Part shown: positions 22,616 through 31,010 of the stretch, piece after piece | Layout of the letters: each line of letters opens with the position of its first letter | How positions within the stretch are numbered: position 1 is the first letter of the stretch | Assembly (NCBI GenBank): GCA_050184115.1 | Contig: JBFXAQ010000003.1 | Coordinates: 310,001 to 374,000 of the forward strand | Origin: JACKNG01 sp050184115 | GTDB lineage: Bacteria > Pseudomonadota > Gammaproteobacteria > Ga0077536 | DNA length: 64,000 bases | Direction of reading: 5' to 3' | The notes under the pieces: model-generated | The model's input: the letters and a program-made list of their open reading frames with translations, nothing else | The model's database searches: none | Told to the model about the DNA's origin: nothing | Made by a program: the position numbers and the translations under genes

Positions 22616-24817
22616 ATGAGTTCCGGTCTCCTGACTACCGCCACCTCCCACGTCGCCATCGCCGGTACCGACCTCGAAGTGTCGGTGCCCCTGCACAACC
22701 TCGTGGTCAACGAGGTCCTGCCCGACCTCGGCATGGAGGCTGCCCATTTCTGGTCGCTGCTGGAGGAAGTCATCACCGAGATGGCGCCCAAGAACAACAT
22801 CCTGTTGCTCAAGCGCTACCAGATCCAGGCCCAGATCAACACCTGGCACCAGTCTCGCAGCGACAAGCCGCACGATCACGAGCAGTACCGGAAGTTCCTC
22901 CAGCGGATCGGCTACCTGCTGCCCGAGGGGCCGGACTTCACCGTCACCACGACGAACGTCGACGACGAGATCGCGCACTTCGCGGGCCCGCAGCTGGTGG
23001 TGCCGGTGAAGAACGCGCGCTATGCACTCAATGCCACCAACGCGCGCTGGGGCTCACTCTACGACGCCCTCTACGGCACCGACGCCATCGACGAATCCGA
23101 TGGCGCCGAGAAGGGTACGAGCTACAACCCCAAGCGCGGCGCCAGGGTCATCGCCTGGGCGCGTGCCTTCCTCGACGAGATCGCGCCGCTCGCGGCCGGT
23201 TCGCATGCCGACGCCGTCGACTACTCGGTGGTCGGGGCACAGCTCGCCGTGAAGCTCAACGACGGCAGCACCACCGGGCTGGCCGATACCACCCGCTTCG
23301 CCGGCTACAACGGCCGCGTCGACGCGCCGTCCGAGATCCTGATCAGGAACAACAACCTGCACGTCATCGTGCAGATCGATCCCAGCCACCCGGTCGGCAA
23401 GGACGACCCGGCCCACATCAAGGACATCATGCTGGAGTCCGCCGTCACCACCATCCAGGACTGCGAGGACTCGGTCGCCGCCGCCGATGGCGAGGACAAG
23501 GCCGAGGTCTACCGCAACTGGCTCGGCCTCATGCGCGGCAACCTCACCGACACCTTCGAAAAGGGCGGGCGCATGATGACCCGCACGCTCAACCCCGACC
23601 TGCACTTCCTCGACCCCAAGGGCCGGCCGATCACCCTGCACGGCCGCTCGCTGCTGCTGGTGCGCAACGTCGGTCACCTCATGACCAACGAGGCCGTGCT
23701 GCTCAAAGGCCAGGAAGCGCCCGAAGGCATCCTCGACGCCGTCATCACCGCGACCATCGCGCTCTACGACATCAAGGGACTGAACCAGCTGCGCAATTCG
23801 CGCAAGGGCTCGATGTACATCGTCAAGCCGAAGATGCACGGACCGGAGGAAGTCGCCTTCGCCTGCGAGCTCTTCGCCAAAGTCGAGGACGTGCTGAAGC
23901 TGCCCCGTCACACCCTCAAGATCGGCATCATGGACGAGGAACGCCGCACCACCATCAACCTCAAGGAATGCATCCGCGCGGCCAAGGATCGCATCATCTT
24001 CATCAACACGGGTTTCCTCGACCGCACCGGCGACGAGATTCACACCTCGATGGAGGCCGGGGTCATGGCGCGCAAGGAGGCCATGCGCCACGAACCGTGG
24101 ATCAAGGCCTACGAGAACTGGAACGTCGACATCGGACTGGCCTGTGGCCTGCAGGGCGTGGCCCAGATCGGCAAGGGCATGTGGCCCAAGCCCGATCTCA
24201 TGAAGGAGATGCTGCAGAGCAAGCAGGCCCACCTCGAGGCCGGCGCCAACACCGCCTGGGTGCCGTCACCGACCGCCGCCACCCTGCACGCCACGCACTA
24301 CCACAAGGTGCTGGTCAGCGACGTGCAGGATCGCTTGAAGCACCGCAAGCGCGCGAGCCTGGACGACATCCTGACCATCCCGCTGCTCGGCGAGCAGCGC
24401 CTGACGGCCGACGAGATCCAGCAGGAACTGGACAACAACTGCCAGGGCATCCTCGGCTACGTGGTGCGCTGGGTCGAACTCGGCATCGGTTGTTCCAAGG
24501 TGCCGGACATCAACGACGTCGGGCTGATGGAAGATCGCGCGACGCTGCGCATTTCCTCCCAGCACGTCGCCAACTGGCTGCGCCACGACTTCGTGCGCCG
24601 CACCCACGTGCTGGAAACGCTCAAGCGCATGGCCGAGGTGGTCGACCGCCAGAACGCCGGCGACCCGGACTACAAGCCGATGTCGGTCAACTTCGACGAG
24701 TCGATCGCCTTCCAGGCGGCCTGCGAACTGGTCTTCGGCGGCGTGCACCACCCCAACGGCTACACCGAGCCGGTCCTGCACCGCCGCCGCCTGGAGATGA
24801 AGCAGAGCGAGCACTGA
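22616..24817 (+). CDS. glcB: malate synthase G
   Basis: A 733-residue malate synthase G, which condenses glyoxylate and acetyl-CoA to malate in the glyoxylate/glycolate pathway. Length matches GlcB (about 720). Conserved segments include NATNARWGSLYDALYGTDAI, QDCEDSVAAADGEDKAEVYR, NWLGLMRGNLTDTFEKGG, NTGFLDRTGDEIHTSMEAG and LRISSQHVANWL. The ATG at 22616 (MSSGLLTTATSHVAIAG) was chosen by family length; the frame is open upstream to 22145 but that part is antisense to the small Tat/PEP gene. No glcD/glcC neighbours are present. A large inverted repeat follows the stop at 24838. It is needed for growth on acetate, fatty acids or glycolate and fits the catabolic gene set here. Confidence 0.95.
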   Translation: MSSGLLTTATSHVAIAGTDLEVSVPLHNLVVNEVLPDLGMEAAHFWSLLEEVITEMAPKNNILLLKRYQIQAQINTWHQSRSDKPHDHEQYRKFLQRIGYLLPEGPDFTVTTTNVDDEIAHFAGPQLVVPVKNARYALNATNARWGSLYDALYGTDAIDESDGAEKGTSYNPKRGARVIAWARAFLDEIAPLAAGSHADAVDYSVVGAQLAVKLNDGSTTGLADTTRFAGYNGRVDAPSEILIRNNNLHVIVQIDPSHPVGKDDPAHIKDIMLESAVTTIQDCEDSVAAADGEDKAEVYRNWLGLMRGNLTDTFEKGGRMMTRTLNPDLHFLDPKGRPITLHGRSLLLVRNVGHLMTNEAVLLKGQEAPEGILDAVITATIALYDIKGLNQLRNSRKGSMYIVKPKMHGPEEVAFACELFAKVEDVLKLPRHTLKIGIMDEERRTTINLKECIRAAKDRIIFINTGFLDRTGDEIHTSMEAGVMARKEAMRHEPWIKAYENWNVDIGLACGLQGVAQIGKGMWPKPDLMKEMLQSKQAHLEAGANTAWVPSPTAATLHATHYHKVLVSDVQDRLKHRKRASLDDILTIPLLGEQRLTADEIQQELDNNCQGILGYVVRWVELGIGCSKVPDINDVGLMEDRATLRISSQHVANWLRHDFVRRTHVLETLKRMAEVVDRQNAGDPDYKPMSVNFDESIAFQAACELVFGGVHHPNGYTEPVLHRRRLEMKQSEH

Positions 24818-24837
24818 AAGGGGTGACCCACCCCGCC

Positions 24838-24910
24838 AACGGGGACAGTTTACTTTTGCCGGGCGCTGAGCCGTGGCTGAAGTGCCTGGCAAAAGTAAAC
24901 TGTCCCCGTT
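24838..24910. repeat. long inverted repeat (RAYT/REP-like), 23-bp arms
   Basis: Perfect 23-bp inverted arms (24838-24860 and 24888-24910, outer end AACGGGGACAGTTTACTTTT) flank a 27-nt centre that continues the pairing imperfectly (GCCGGGCGCT against AGTGCCTGGC). This GGGGACAGTTTACTTTTG-type palindrome recurs in many proteobacterial genomes as non-autonomous REP-like units. It sits between the convergent malate synthase and P450 genes, where it would also work as a bidirectional transcription stop. Confidence 0.8.
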
Positions 24911-24926
24911 CTATCTCCGTTCTATA

Positions 24927-26093
24927 TCAGCCGCCGTCCAGCCTGACCGGCATCCGCAGCGGACCACGGAAAGCCCAGCCACCAAACGGCACCTCGCCGG
25001 CCAGTTCGATGCGCGGGTAGCGTTCGAACAGCAGCGGCAACGCGACCTCGGCGATGAGACAGCGCGAAGCGGCGGCGCCGGCGCAGAAGTGCGGCCCGGC
25101 GCCGAAGGGGATGGCGCGGCCGTTGTCGCGGAAGAGGTCGTACTCGTCGGCGTGCTCGAACACCGTCTCGTCGCGGTTGGCCGAGCCGAACATGAGGAAG
25201 GCACGACTCTCGGGCTCGAGATCGACGCCGTTCCAGGTGAAGGCCTCTGCGATACGCCGCGGCGACATGCCGATGGGTGAGATCCAACGCGCGTATTCCT
25301 CGAACGCCTGCTGCCAGCTCGCGCGACCCGCGCGAATTTCCGCGAGCTGTGCACGATGCGTGAGCAAGGCCCACGCCGTGCCCGCGATGGCATCGCGCGG
25401 CTCGTTCTGTCCGCCCGAGATGGCGAGCTTGATGTTGGCGCGCACGCTGTCCATCACCTGCCCGGCACGGGTCAGCACGCTGAGCAGGCCGAAGTCCGGT
25501 GCCTGTTCGACTTCGCCCAGGCGCGCATCGATGGCGGCATCGATCTCGGCCGTCGCGTCGTGACAGCGCGCCTCGATGACCGCATCGCCGGCATAGTTGG
25601 CGCAGCCGTCGATCATGGCCTGCGAGACGGCGTTCATGCGTTCGGGGGCGAGGTTCACGAGCCCCGTGATCTCGCGCAGGGCGTGCGCGGACACCGGCAT
25701 CGCGTAGTCGGCGACGAGATCGATCTCGTCGGTGCCGGTGAGCGCATCGAGCACCGCGCGGGTGTGCGCGACGAAGCGCTCGCGCCAGTGATCGCGCACC
25801 GTCACGGGCGAGATGCTCGGGAACATCTGCTTACGTTCAGCCTGGTGGGGCGCGCCATCCTTGCGCATCATGTTCTCGCCCATCAGGCGCGTCATCAGCC
25901 CGCCCGGCTGCCAGGACGAGAACACCGCGACGTTCTTCTCGCAGGTGAAGACGTCGTCGCGACGGGTCAGCAGCACCGCGCCGAGCTCGGGTACGAAGGC
26001 CACCGGCGCCTGGGCACGCATTGCGGCCAGCGCCGGGTAGGGATCGCGCCAGAAGGCCGCCGGGTCGACGTGGAATTCCGGCGGTGCACTCAT
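24927..26093 (-). CDS. cytochrome P450
   Basis: A 388-residue soluble bacterial P450. The haem loop PFGAGPHFCAGAAASR places the thiolate Cys at residue 337. The K-helix ExxR is EYAR in FEEYARWISPIG. The I-helix carries SGGQNEPRD in place of the usual AGxET, a variant seen in several bacterial CYP families. It requires a ferredoxin and reductase, and none is adjacent. The ATG at 26093 starts MSAPPEFHVDPAAFWRDPYP as in relatives; the frame is open upstream to 26159 but overlaps the next gene's end. It probably hydroxylates a hydrophobic small molecule; substrate not deducible. The cyclase family gene lies 25 nt upstream, suggesting an operon. Confidence 0.92.
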   Translation of the reverse strand: MSAPPEFHVDPAAFWRDPYPALAAMRAQAPVAFVPELGAVLLTRRDDVFTCEKNVAVFSSWQPGGLMTRLMGENMMRKDGAPHQAERKQMFPSISPVTVRDHWRERFVAHTRAVLDALTGTDEIDLVADYAMPVSAHALREITGLVNLAPERMNAVSQAMIDGCANYAGDAVIEARCHDATAEIDAAIDARLGEVEQAPDFGLLSVLTRAGQVMDSVRANIKLAISGGQNEPRDAIAGTAWALLTHRAQLAEIRAGRASWQQAFEEYARWISPIGMSPRRIAEAFTWNGVDLEPESRAFLMFGSANRDETVFEHADEYDLFRDNGRAIPFGAGPHFCAGAAASRCLIAEVALPLLFERYPRIELAGEVPFGGWAFRGPLRMPVRLDGG

Positions 26094-26118
26094 CGCATGA
26101 AGGTTGCGCGGCAGTGCT

Positions 26119-27174
26119 TCACCACGCCACCACCGGGTTACCGGGCGAGCCCGTCGCACCGACCAGTTTCAACGGTGCCCAGGTGAACAGGACTTCGCCC
26201 GGCGCACGCTCGCCGAGTTCCTTGAGATCGAGGTTCTCGAACAGGTAGATGCCGCGCCGCGCCGACAGGTTCATGTGGCAGTAGGCCCATTCCTTCAGCT
26301 CGGCGATCGGCGTGGGATGCTCACCCTTGGCGGCGAAGTCGTAGGGTTCGATGCCCCAGTTGTCGACCCCGACCATGGCCACCTTGCGGGTAGCGAGATG
26401 ATCGCAGACCTCGGGCGAAAGTCCCGGTTCGCCGCTGTTGAAGGTGGCGTTGTCGGCTTCCGCCTGGGCCTGGGTCTTGTCGAGGTTGTCGCGCCAAAGG
26501 TCGTTCCAACCGGTGCGGAACAGCACCACGTCGCCCTGGCGTGCGTCGTCGATGCCGGCCTGCTTCAGGGCCGCCGCGTAGTCGGCCATCGTGATCGGAT
26601 AGCCGATGGGCAGGTTGCCGCCCTTGAGCTTGACCAGGTCGATGACGATGCCGCGGGTGAAGAACGAGCCGACGTTCTCCGTTCCGTTCTTCTTCAAACC
26701 GTACGGACCGCCGATGTCCTGCAGCCGCTGGCCGTTGTAGAGGTAGTCGCCGTCGACCCAGCCGCGCTTGCCCTGGACCCTGATCATGGGGTGGCCGAGC
26801 GAGTCGAACTGGGTGCCGACCTGGCCGATCTGGGCGGTGACCAGTTCGTCCTCGAAGGTCTGGCGGTAGTCGTCGCCCGACCACGGCAGGTTGTGCGTGG
26901 GCGTGCCGCCGCCGGGAATCGAGAGCGAGAAGATGCGCCCGGGGAAGAGTGGCATGCGTGCGTGGTAGGGCATGCCGAGCGTGATGGCCTCGCCCTGGCG
27001 CACCAGCTGCGCGGCCTCGATGCGCTTGGCAGGGGTGATCCAGTTGGTCGCGCCGGCCTCGTCCTCGGCGCCGAACTCGCTCGGCCACCACTGCTCGTCG
27101 ACGGGATTGTTGCCTGCCGTCGCGCTCGTCGCGCAGGCCAGCAGGAGCAGGAACATCGTCTTGCGCATCGCCAT
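26119..27174 (-). CDS. secreted cyclase family (kynurenine formamidase-like) hydrolase
   Basis: A 351-residue member of the PF04199 cyclase family, metal-dependent hydrolases related to arylformamidase. A signal peptide is present (MAMRKTMFLLLLACATSATA). The motif normally written HxGTHxDxPxHF appears here as GQVGTQFDSLGHP, so the first His and the GTH His are changed, as in the isatin-hydrolase-unlike bacterial branch. Later conserved segments are GIVIDLVKL, GDVVLFRTGWNDLW and VDNWGIEPYDF. The ATG at 27174 has GGGGAGG upstream; the frame is open to 27264 without such a site. It is transcribed towards the P450 gene (25 nt). Substrate unknown. Confidence 0.85.
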   Translation of the reverse strand: MAMRKTMFLLLLACATSATAGNNPVDEQWWPSEFGAEDEAGATNWITPAKRIEAAQLVRQGEAITLGMPYHARMPLFPGRIFSLSIPGGGTPTHNLPWSGDDYRQTFEDELVTAQIGQVGTQFDSLGHPMIRVQGKRGWVDGDYLYNGQRLQDIGGPYGLKKNGTENVGSFFTRGIVIDLVKLKGGNLPIGYPITMADYAAALKQAGIDDARQGDVVLFRTGWNDLWRDNLDKTQAQAEADNATFNSGEPGLSPEVCDHLATRKVAMVGVDNWGIEPYDFAAKGEHPTPIAELKEWAYCHMNLSARRGIYLFENLDLKELGERAPGEVLFTWAPLKLVGATGSPGNPVVAW

Positions 27175-27292
27175 CGTCGCCGCCTCCCCAGGCTTGAAGT
27201 TGCGGGGCTGAGCATAACAGGCACGGGCGGGCATCATGCGTCCGCCGGCGGTCGGCGAGCGCACCCCGTACGGCCATCACCGGCCGGCGCGT

Positions 27293-27769
27293 TCAGCCGA
27301 GCAGCAGCGCGTCGTCGATGGGATGGAAGGCATCGGCCGCCGCAACGAGATTGCGCGCCGTCAGCCCAGGCACGCCGTAGACCTCGGCGGCCACGCCGTG
27401 GCGTGCTCGCACCGTTTCGAGCAGCAGCGCGAAATCGCCGTCACCGGACAGGAGCACGATGCGCTCGACCCGCGGTGCCCAGTCGATCACGTCGATGGTG
27501 ATGCCGACATCCCAGTCGCCCTTGGCCGAACCGTCGGCACGCTGGATGTAGGGCTTCAGACGCAGCGTGAAGCCGATGTGTTCCAGGGCGCGCTGGAAGC
27601 GCTGCTGACCTTCGTCACCACGCGTGGTGGCGTAGGCGTACGCCGCGACGATGTCGCCCTCGGCGGCGATGCGCGCCCACAGGGCGCGGTAGTCGAACGA
27701 CCGCCCGTAACGCTCGCGCGTCGTGTAGTAGACGTTCTGGACGTCGGCGAACAGCGCAGTGCGGGTCAT
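27293..27769 (-). CDS. NYN domain (PIN-like, LabA/DUF88) protein
   Basis: A 158-residue NYN-domain protein, a PIN-like RNase fold. The three acidic clusters are present: FADVQNVYY near residue 8, GDWDVGITIDVID in the middle, and LLSGDGDFALLLETVRARHG, which completes the metal site. The final part (VYGVPGLTARNLVAAADAFH) is typical. The ATG at 27769 begins TRTALFADVQN; the frame is open further upstream but runs through the palindrome region. The likely role is RNA processing or decay; the target is unknown. The flanking genes on both sides are unrelated. Confidence 0.88.
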   Translation of the reverse strand: MTRTALFADVQNVYYTTRERYGRSFDYRALWARIAAEGDIVAAYAYATTRGDEGQQRFQRALEHIGFTLRLKPYIQRADGSAKGDWDVGITIDVIDWAPRVERIVLLSGDGDFALLLETVRARHGVAAEVYGVPGLTARNLVAAADAFHPIDDALLLG

Positions 27770-27787
27770 AAGGCAAACTCTGGAAAA

Positions 27788-27853
27788 CCGGCGGTGTCTG
27801 ACACCGGAGCCCAAGTCGTTGAAAGCAACGCCGGCGGCGTCTGACACCGCCGG
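27788..27853. repeat. pair of GTGTCTGACACC palindromes (REP-like)
   Basis: Two palindromic units, CCGGCGGTGTCTGACACCGG (27788-27807) and GGCGGCGTCTGACACCGCC (within 27831-27853), lie 23 nt apart in the gap between the crotonase stop and the NYN gene. They share the GTCTGAC centre with the elements at 1950-2153 and 3183-3216 but have GTG/CAC instead of GGG/CCC flanks, so they look like a second subfamily. A small CGTTG/CAACG dyad sits between them. Confidence 0.7.
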
Positions 27854-27894
27854 GCAAGTGGTTGATCTGCGGGGTCGTGCGGCCGCGTGGCGCC

Positions 27895-28686
27895 TCAGCG
27901 GCCGGCGAAGTTCGGCTCGCGCCGTTCGGCGGTGGCCTTGATGCCTTCGGCCCAGTCGGCGGTGCGGCGCAGGGTGTTCTGCTCGGCGAGTTCGTGGTCG
28001 GTCTGCATGGCGATGCGATCGGCCAGGCCATGACGCAAGGTCGCCCGCGTCGACATCACTGCCAGCGGCGCGCAGCCGGCGAGTTCCGCCGCGAGGCCAT
28101 GCGCGGTGTGGCGCAGCTCGTCGGCGGGCACGCACAGATCGGCCAGGCCCCAGGCCGCCGCCGTCTCGCCGTCGATGCGGCGCGAGGTCAGCATCAGCAG
28201 CGACGCGCGCTGACGCCCGAGCAGCTCCGGCAGGGTGACGGTGAGGCCGAAGCCGGGATGGAAGCCGAGGCGGGTGAAGTTGGCGCTGAAGCGGCCCTCG
28301 GGGCAGGTCACGCGGAAATCGGCCGAGACGGCGAGGCCGAGGCCGCCGCCGATGGCCGCGCCCTGCACCGCCGCCACCACCGGCTTCTTCGCGCGGAAGA
28401 TGCGCACCGCCTGGCGGTAGAGTTCGTTCGACAGGTCGCCCTGCGAGGCGTCCTTCACGCCGGCCGAGTCGGAGGCGCCGAAGTTGGCCCCAGCGCAGAA
28501 GTTCTTGCCTTGTGCACAGAGCAGGATGGCGCGGCAGTCGGGGTTGTCGTCGAGCGCCGCGTAGGTGTCGGCGATCTGCATGATCAGATCGATGTCGAAG
28601 AAGTTGTGCGGCGGGCGCTGGATTTCGACGGTGGCGACATGGTCGGCGATGCTGACGCCGAGATCCTTCGTATCGAGTGTGCTCAC
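27895..28686 (-). CDS. enoyl-CoA hydratase/isomerase family protein lacking both classical glutamates
   Basis: A 263-residue crotonase-fold protein. The fold motifs are clear: AQGKNFCAGANFGASDSAG, VQGAAIGGGLGLAVSADFRV, GRFSANFTRLGFHPGFGLTV. By eye alignment with rat hydratase the Glu144 position is Phe (SANF) and the Glu164 position is Leu (RQRASLLML). A simple hydration of enoyl-CoA is therefore unlikely; other crotonase chemistry or a loss of activity is possible. The start is a GTG at 28686 with GGGGAG upstream; the frame continues open to 28857 but overlaps the divergent promoter. It is divergent from the acyl-CoA dehydrogenase gene, so the two are probably co-regulated. Confidence 0.87.
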   Translation of the reverse strand: MSTLDTKDLGVSIADHVATVEIQRPPHNFFDIDLIMQIADTYAALDDNPDCRAILLCAQGKNFCAGANFGASDSAGVKDASQGDLSNELYRQAVRIFRAKKPVVAAVQGAAIGGGLGLAVSADFRVTCPEGRFSANFTRLGFHPGFGLTVTLPELLGRQRASLLMLTSRRIDGETAAAWGLADLCVPADELRHTAHGLAAELAGCAPLAVMSTRATLRHGLADRIAMQTDHELAEQNTLRRTADWAEGIKATAERREPNFAGR

Positions 28687-28745
28687 GGCTCTCCCCTCGT
28701 GCTGGTGGCGGACTGGAACGGTGTCGCGCGGCGGCGCGCGCAGGC

Positions 28746-28756
28746 TACACAGTGTA
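28746..28756. promoter_or_regulatory. divergent promoter region with TACACAGTGTA palindrome
   Basis: The 169-bp gap between the divergent crotonase and acyl-CoA dehydrogenase genes holds a perfect 11-bp palindrome TACACAGTGTA. A TATACT hexamer at 28813-28818 could be the -10 box of the dehydrogenase promoter, although no convincing -35 is spaced correctly. A repressor of the TetR/FadR type is a plausible binder but none is encoded next to it. Confidence 0.4.
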
Positions 28757-28855
28757 CCCGCGCAGCCAGGCGCGGCGGCGCGCAGGTGACGGAACGATGC
28801 CAGCGGCGGTTCTATACTGGGGCCTCTTCCGCGCCGCACAGCCAGGGGAGCAGAC

Positions 28856-30091
28856 ATGAGCGCGATCGCCTTCGCCCTGCCCGAGGATGTCGCCGCCGCC
28901 CGCGACGGTATCCTCGCCTTCGTCGACCACGAAGTGCTGCCGCGCCATGCCCGCCATGCGGACTTGCTCGACGACCCACGCGCCCGCTACCGCGAGGACG
29001 GCCGCTACCGCGACGAGGTGCTCGCCCTGATCCGCGAGGTGCGCATGGCGGCGGCCGCGGCCGGCTATTTCCAGATGTGCACGCCGACGGCACTCGGCGG
29101 CGGCGGGCTCGGCCACCTCGCCTACTTCGTCGCCTGGGAGGCGCTGTTCCACCACTGCGGCCCACGCCACTGGCTGATGCTCTACGCACTCGCCCACTGG
29201 GCCTTCGGGCCGAGTCGCATGCTCGAGAAGATCACCGACGAGGCGCGCGACCGCGTGATGGCCGGCCTGATGGACGGTTCGCGCTCGATGTGCTTCGGCC
29301 TGTCGGAACCGAATGCCGGATCGGACGCCGCCATGATCACCACCCGCGCGGTGGCCGACGGCACGGGCTGGCGCTTGAGCGGGCGCAAGATCTGGACCAC
29401 CAACGCGCCGACCGCCGACTACTGCGTGGTGTTCGCCGTCACCGACGGCGAGCGTGCGCGCGCCAAGCAGGGCGGCATCAGCGCCTTCCTGGTGCCGACC
29501 GCGGCGGCGGGCTTCCGCGTCGAACGCGTCATCCGCCTGTTCGGCCACGTCGGCGGCGACGAGGCCGAGATCGCGCTCGACGAGGTCGTCGTCAAGCCCT
29601 GGCAACTCGTCGGCGAGCTGCACGAAGGTTTCCGCGCAGCGCTCTACGGTGTCTCGCTCGGGCGCGTCTACAACGCCGCGCGCGCCGTCGGCTACGGCCG
29701 CTGGGCGCTCGAGCGCGCGCTCGAGCACGCCACCCGGCGCGAGGCCTTCGGTGCGCCCATCGCCAACTACCAGGGGGTCAGTTTTCCCCTGGCCGAGTCC
29801 GCCACCGAGCTGCACGCCGCCCACCTCATGGGCCTGAACGCGGCCTCCCTGCTCGACCAGGGTGAGGGCGCCGTGAAGGAACTCAGCATGGCCAAGGCCT
29901 ATGCCGTGCAGGTCGGCTTCCGTGCCGTCGACCGCGCCATGCAGGTCCACGGCGCAATGGGTTTCACCAACGAACTCGGCCTGACCGAAGCCTGGCACGC
30001 GCTGCGCGTCGTCAACGTCGCCGACGGTACCAACGAGATCCTCAATCGCACCATCGCGCAACGCCTGTTCAAAGGCGACACGGCGTTGTGA
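28856..30091 (+). CDS. acyl-CoA dehydrogenase
   Basis: A 411-residue acyl-CoA dehydrogenase. Flavin-binding segments are MCFGLSEPNAGSDAAMITTR and LSGRKIWTTNAPTADYCVVF. The C-terminal domain has MQVHGAMGFTNELGLTEAWH and NVADGTNEILNRTIAQRLF. At the position of the catalytic base of medium-chain enzymes (YEGT) it has ADGT, that is Asp, as in ACAD10/11-type and related bacterial enzymes. The ATG at 28856 follows an AGGGGAG site. It oxidises an acyl-CoA to the enoyl-CoA, passing electrons to ETF. An SDR gene follows almost at once, so a short beta-oxidation-like operon is likely. Confidence 0.92.
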   Translation: MSAIAFALPEDVAAARDGILAFVDHEVLPRHARHADLLDDPRARYREDGRYRDEVLALIREVRMAAAAAGYFQMCTPTALGGGGLGHLAYFVAWEALFHHCGPRHWLMLYALAHWAFGPSRMLEKITDEARDRVMAGLMDGSRSMCFGLSEPNAGSDAAMITTRAVADGTGWRLSGRKIWTTNAPTADYCVVFAVTDGERARAKQGGISAFLVPTAAAGFRVERVIRLFGHVGGDEAEIALDEVVVKPWQLVGELHEGFRAALYGVSLGRVYNAARAVGYGRWALERALEHATRREAFGAPIANYQGVSFPLAESATELHAAHLMGLNAASLLDQGEGAVKELSMAKAYAVQVGFRAVDRAMQVHGAMGFTNELGLTEAWHALRVVNVADGTNEILNRTIAQRLFKGDTAL

Positions 30092-30123
30092 CATCCACGA
30101 GTGAGCCAGGAGGACGTGTGCCC

Positions 30124-30918
30124 ATGGGCAGGTTGAACGGCAAGATTGCGGTGGTGGTGGGCGCCGGGCAGACGCCCGGCGCGACCATCGGCAACGGACG
30201 CGCGACCGCGCTGCGTTTCGCCCAGGAAGGTGCCACGGTGCTCGTCGTCGACCGCGACGGCGACTCCGCCGACGAGACGCTCGAGCTGCTCACCAAGCAG
30301 GGCGGTGAGGGCAGCGTGCTGGTCGCCGACGTCACCGATGAAGCGCAATGCGCGGCCATCACGACGACCTGCGTCGAACGCTACGGTCGCCTCGACATCC
30401 TGCACAACAACGTCGGTATCGGCGCCGGCGATCGTGGCGCGACGACGATGACGGCGGAGATCTGGGATCGCATCTTCGACACCAACCTGAAATCGGTCAT
30501 GTTCACCTGCAAGCACGCCCTGCCGGTGATGCGGGCGCAGGGCGCGGGCGCGATCGTCAACATCTCCTCCATCGCCGCGGTGTGCAGCATGGGCCTGGTC
30601 AGCTACAAGGCCTCGAAAGCCGCCCTCAATGCCTATACCCACGCGCTGGCCACCGGCAACGCGCGCTTCGGCATCCGCGCCAACGTCATCATGCCCGGCC
30701 TGATGGATACGCCGATGGCGATCGAGGGCTATGTCGCCGCCGGCCGCGAACGCGCCGCGCTGGTCGCCGAGCGTAACGCCGCCGTGCCGCTCGGTGGGCG
30801 CATGGGCACGGCCTGGGACGTCGCCAACGCCGCGCTCTTCCTGGTCTCGGACGAAGCGCGCTTCATTACAGGCGTGTGCCTGCCGGTGGACGGCGGGCAG
30901 TCGGCGATGATCGGCTGA
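30124..30918 (+). CDS. short-chain dehydrogenase/reductase (SDR)
   Basis: A 264-residue SDR. The nucleotide loop is GAGQTPGATIGNG rather than the strict TGxxxGxG, a known variant. NNVGI, ISSIAA and SYKASKAAL (catalytic Tyr and Lys) are present, and the C-terminus ITGVCLPVDGGQSA is standard. The start is the ATG at 30124 (MGRLNGKIAVVVGAG) with AGGAGG 10 nt upstream. A GTG at 30118 is an alternative with spacing that is rather short. It sits 32 nt after the acyl-CoA dehydrogenase. It probably oxidises a hydroxyacyl-CoA or alcohol intermediate of the same pathway. Confidence 0.88.
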   Translation: MGRLNGKIAVVVGAGQTPGATIGNGRATALRFAQEGATVLVVDRDGDSADETLELLTKQGGEGSVLVADVTDEAQCAAITTTCVERYGRLDILHNNVGIGAGDRGATTMTAEIWDRIFDTNLKSVMFTCKHALPVMRAQGAGAIVNISSIAAVCSMGLVSYKASKAALNAYTHALATGNARFGIRANVIMPGLMDTPMAIEGYVAAGRERAALVAERNAAVPLGGRMGTAWDVANAALFLVSDEARFITGVCLPVDGGQSAMIG

Positions 30919-31010
30919 GCGCGCCGCCGCGCACGGACGCGCGGGCGCATCGATCAAATTTCCGCGGGGCCGGCCGCTGATCGGGAGGAACCCCTGCTGC
31001 CCGCGCGCGC

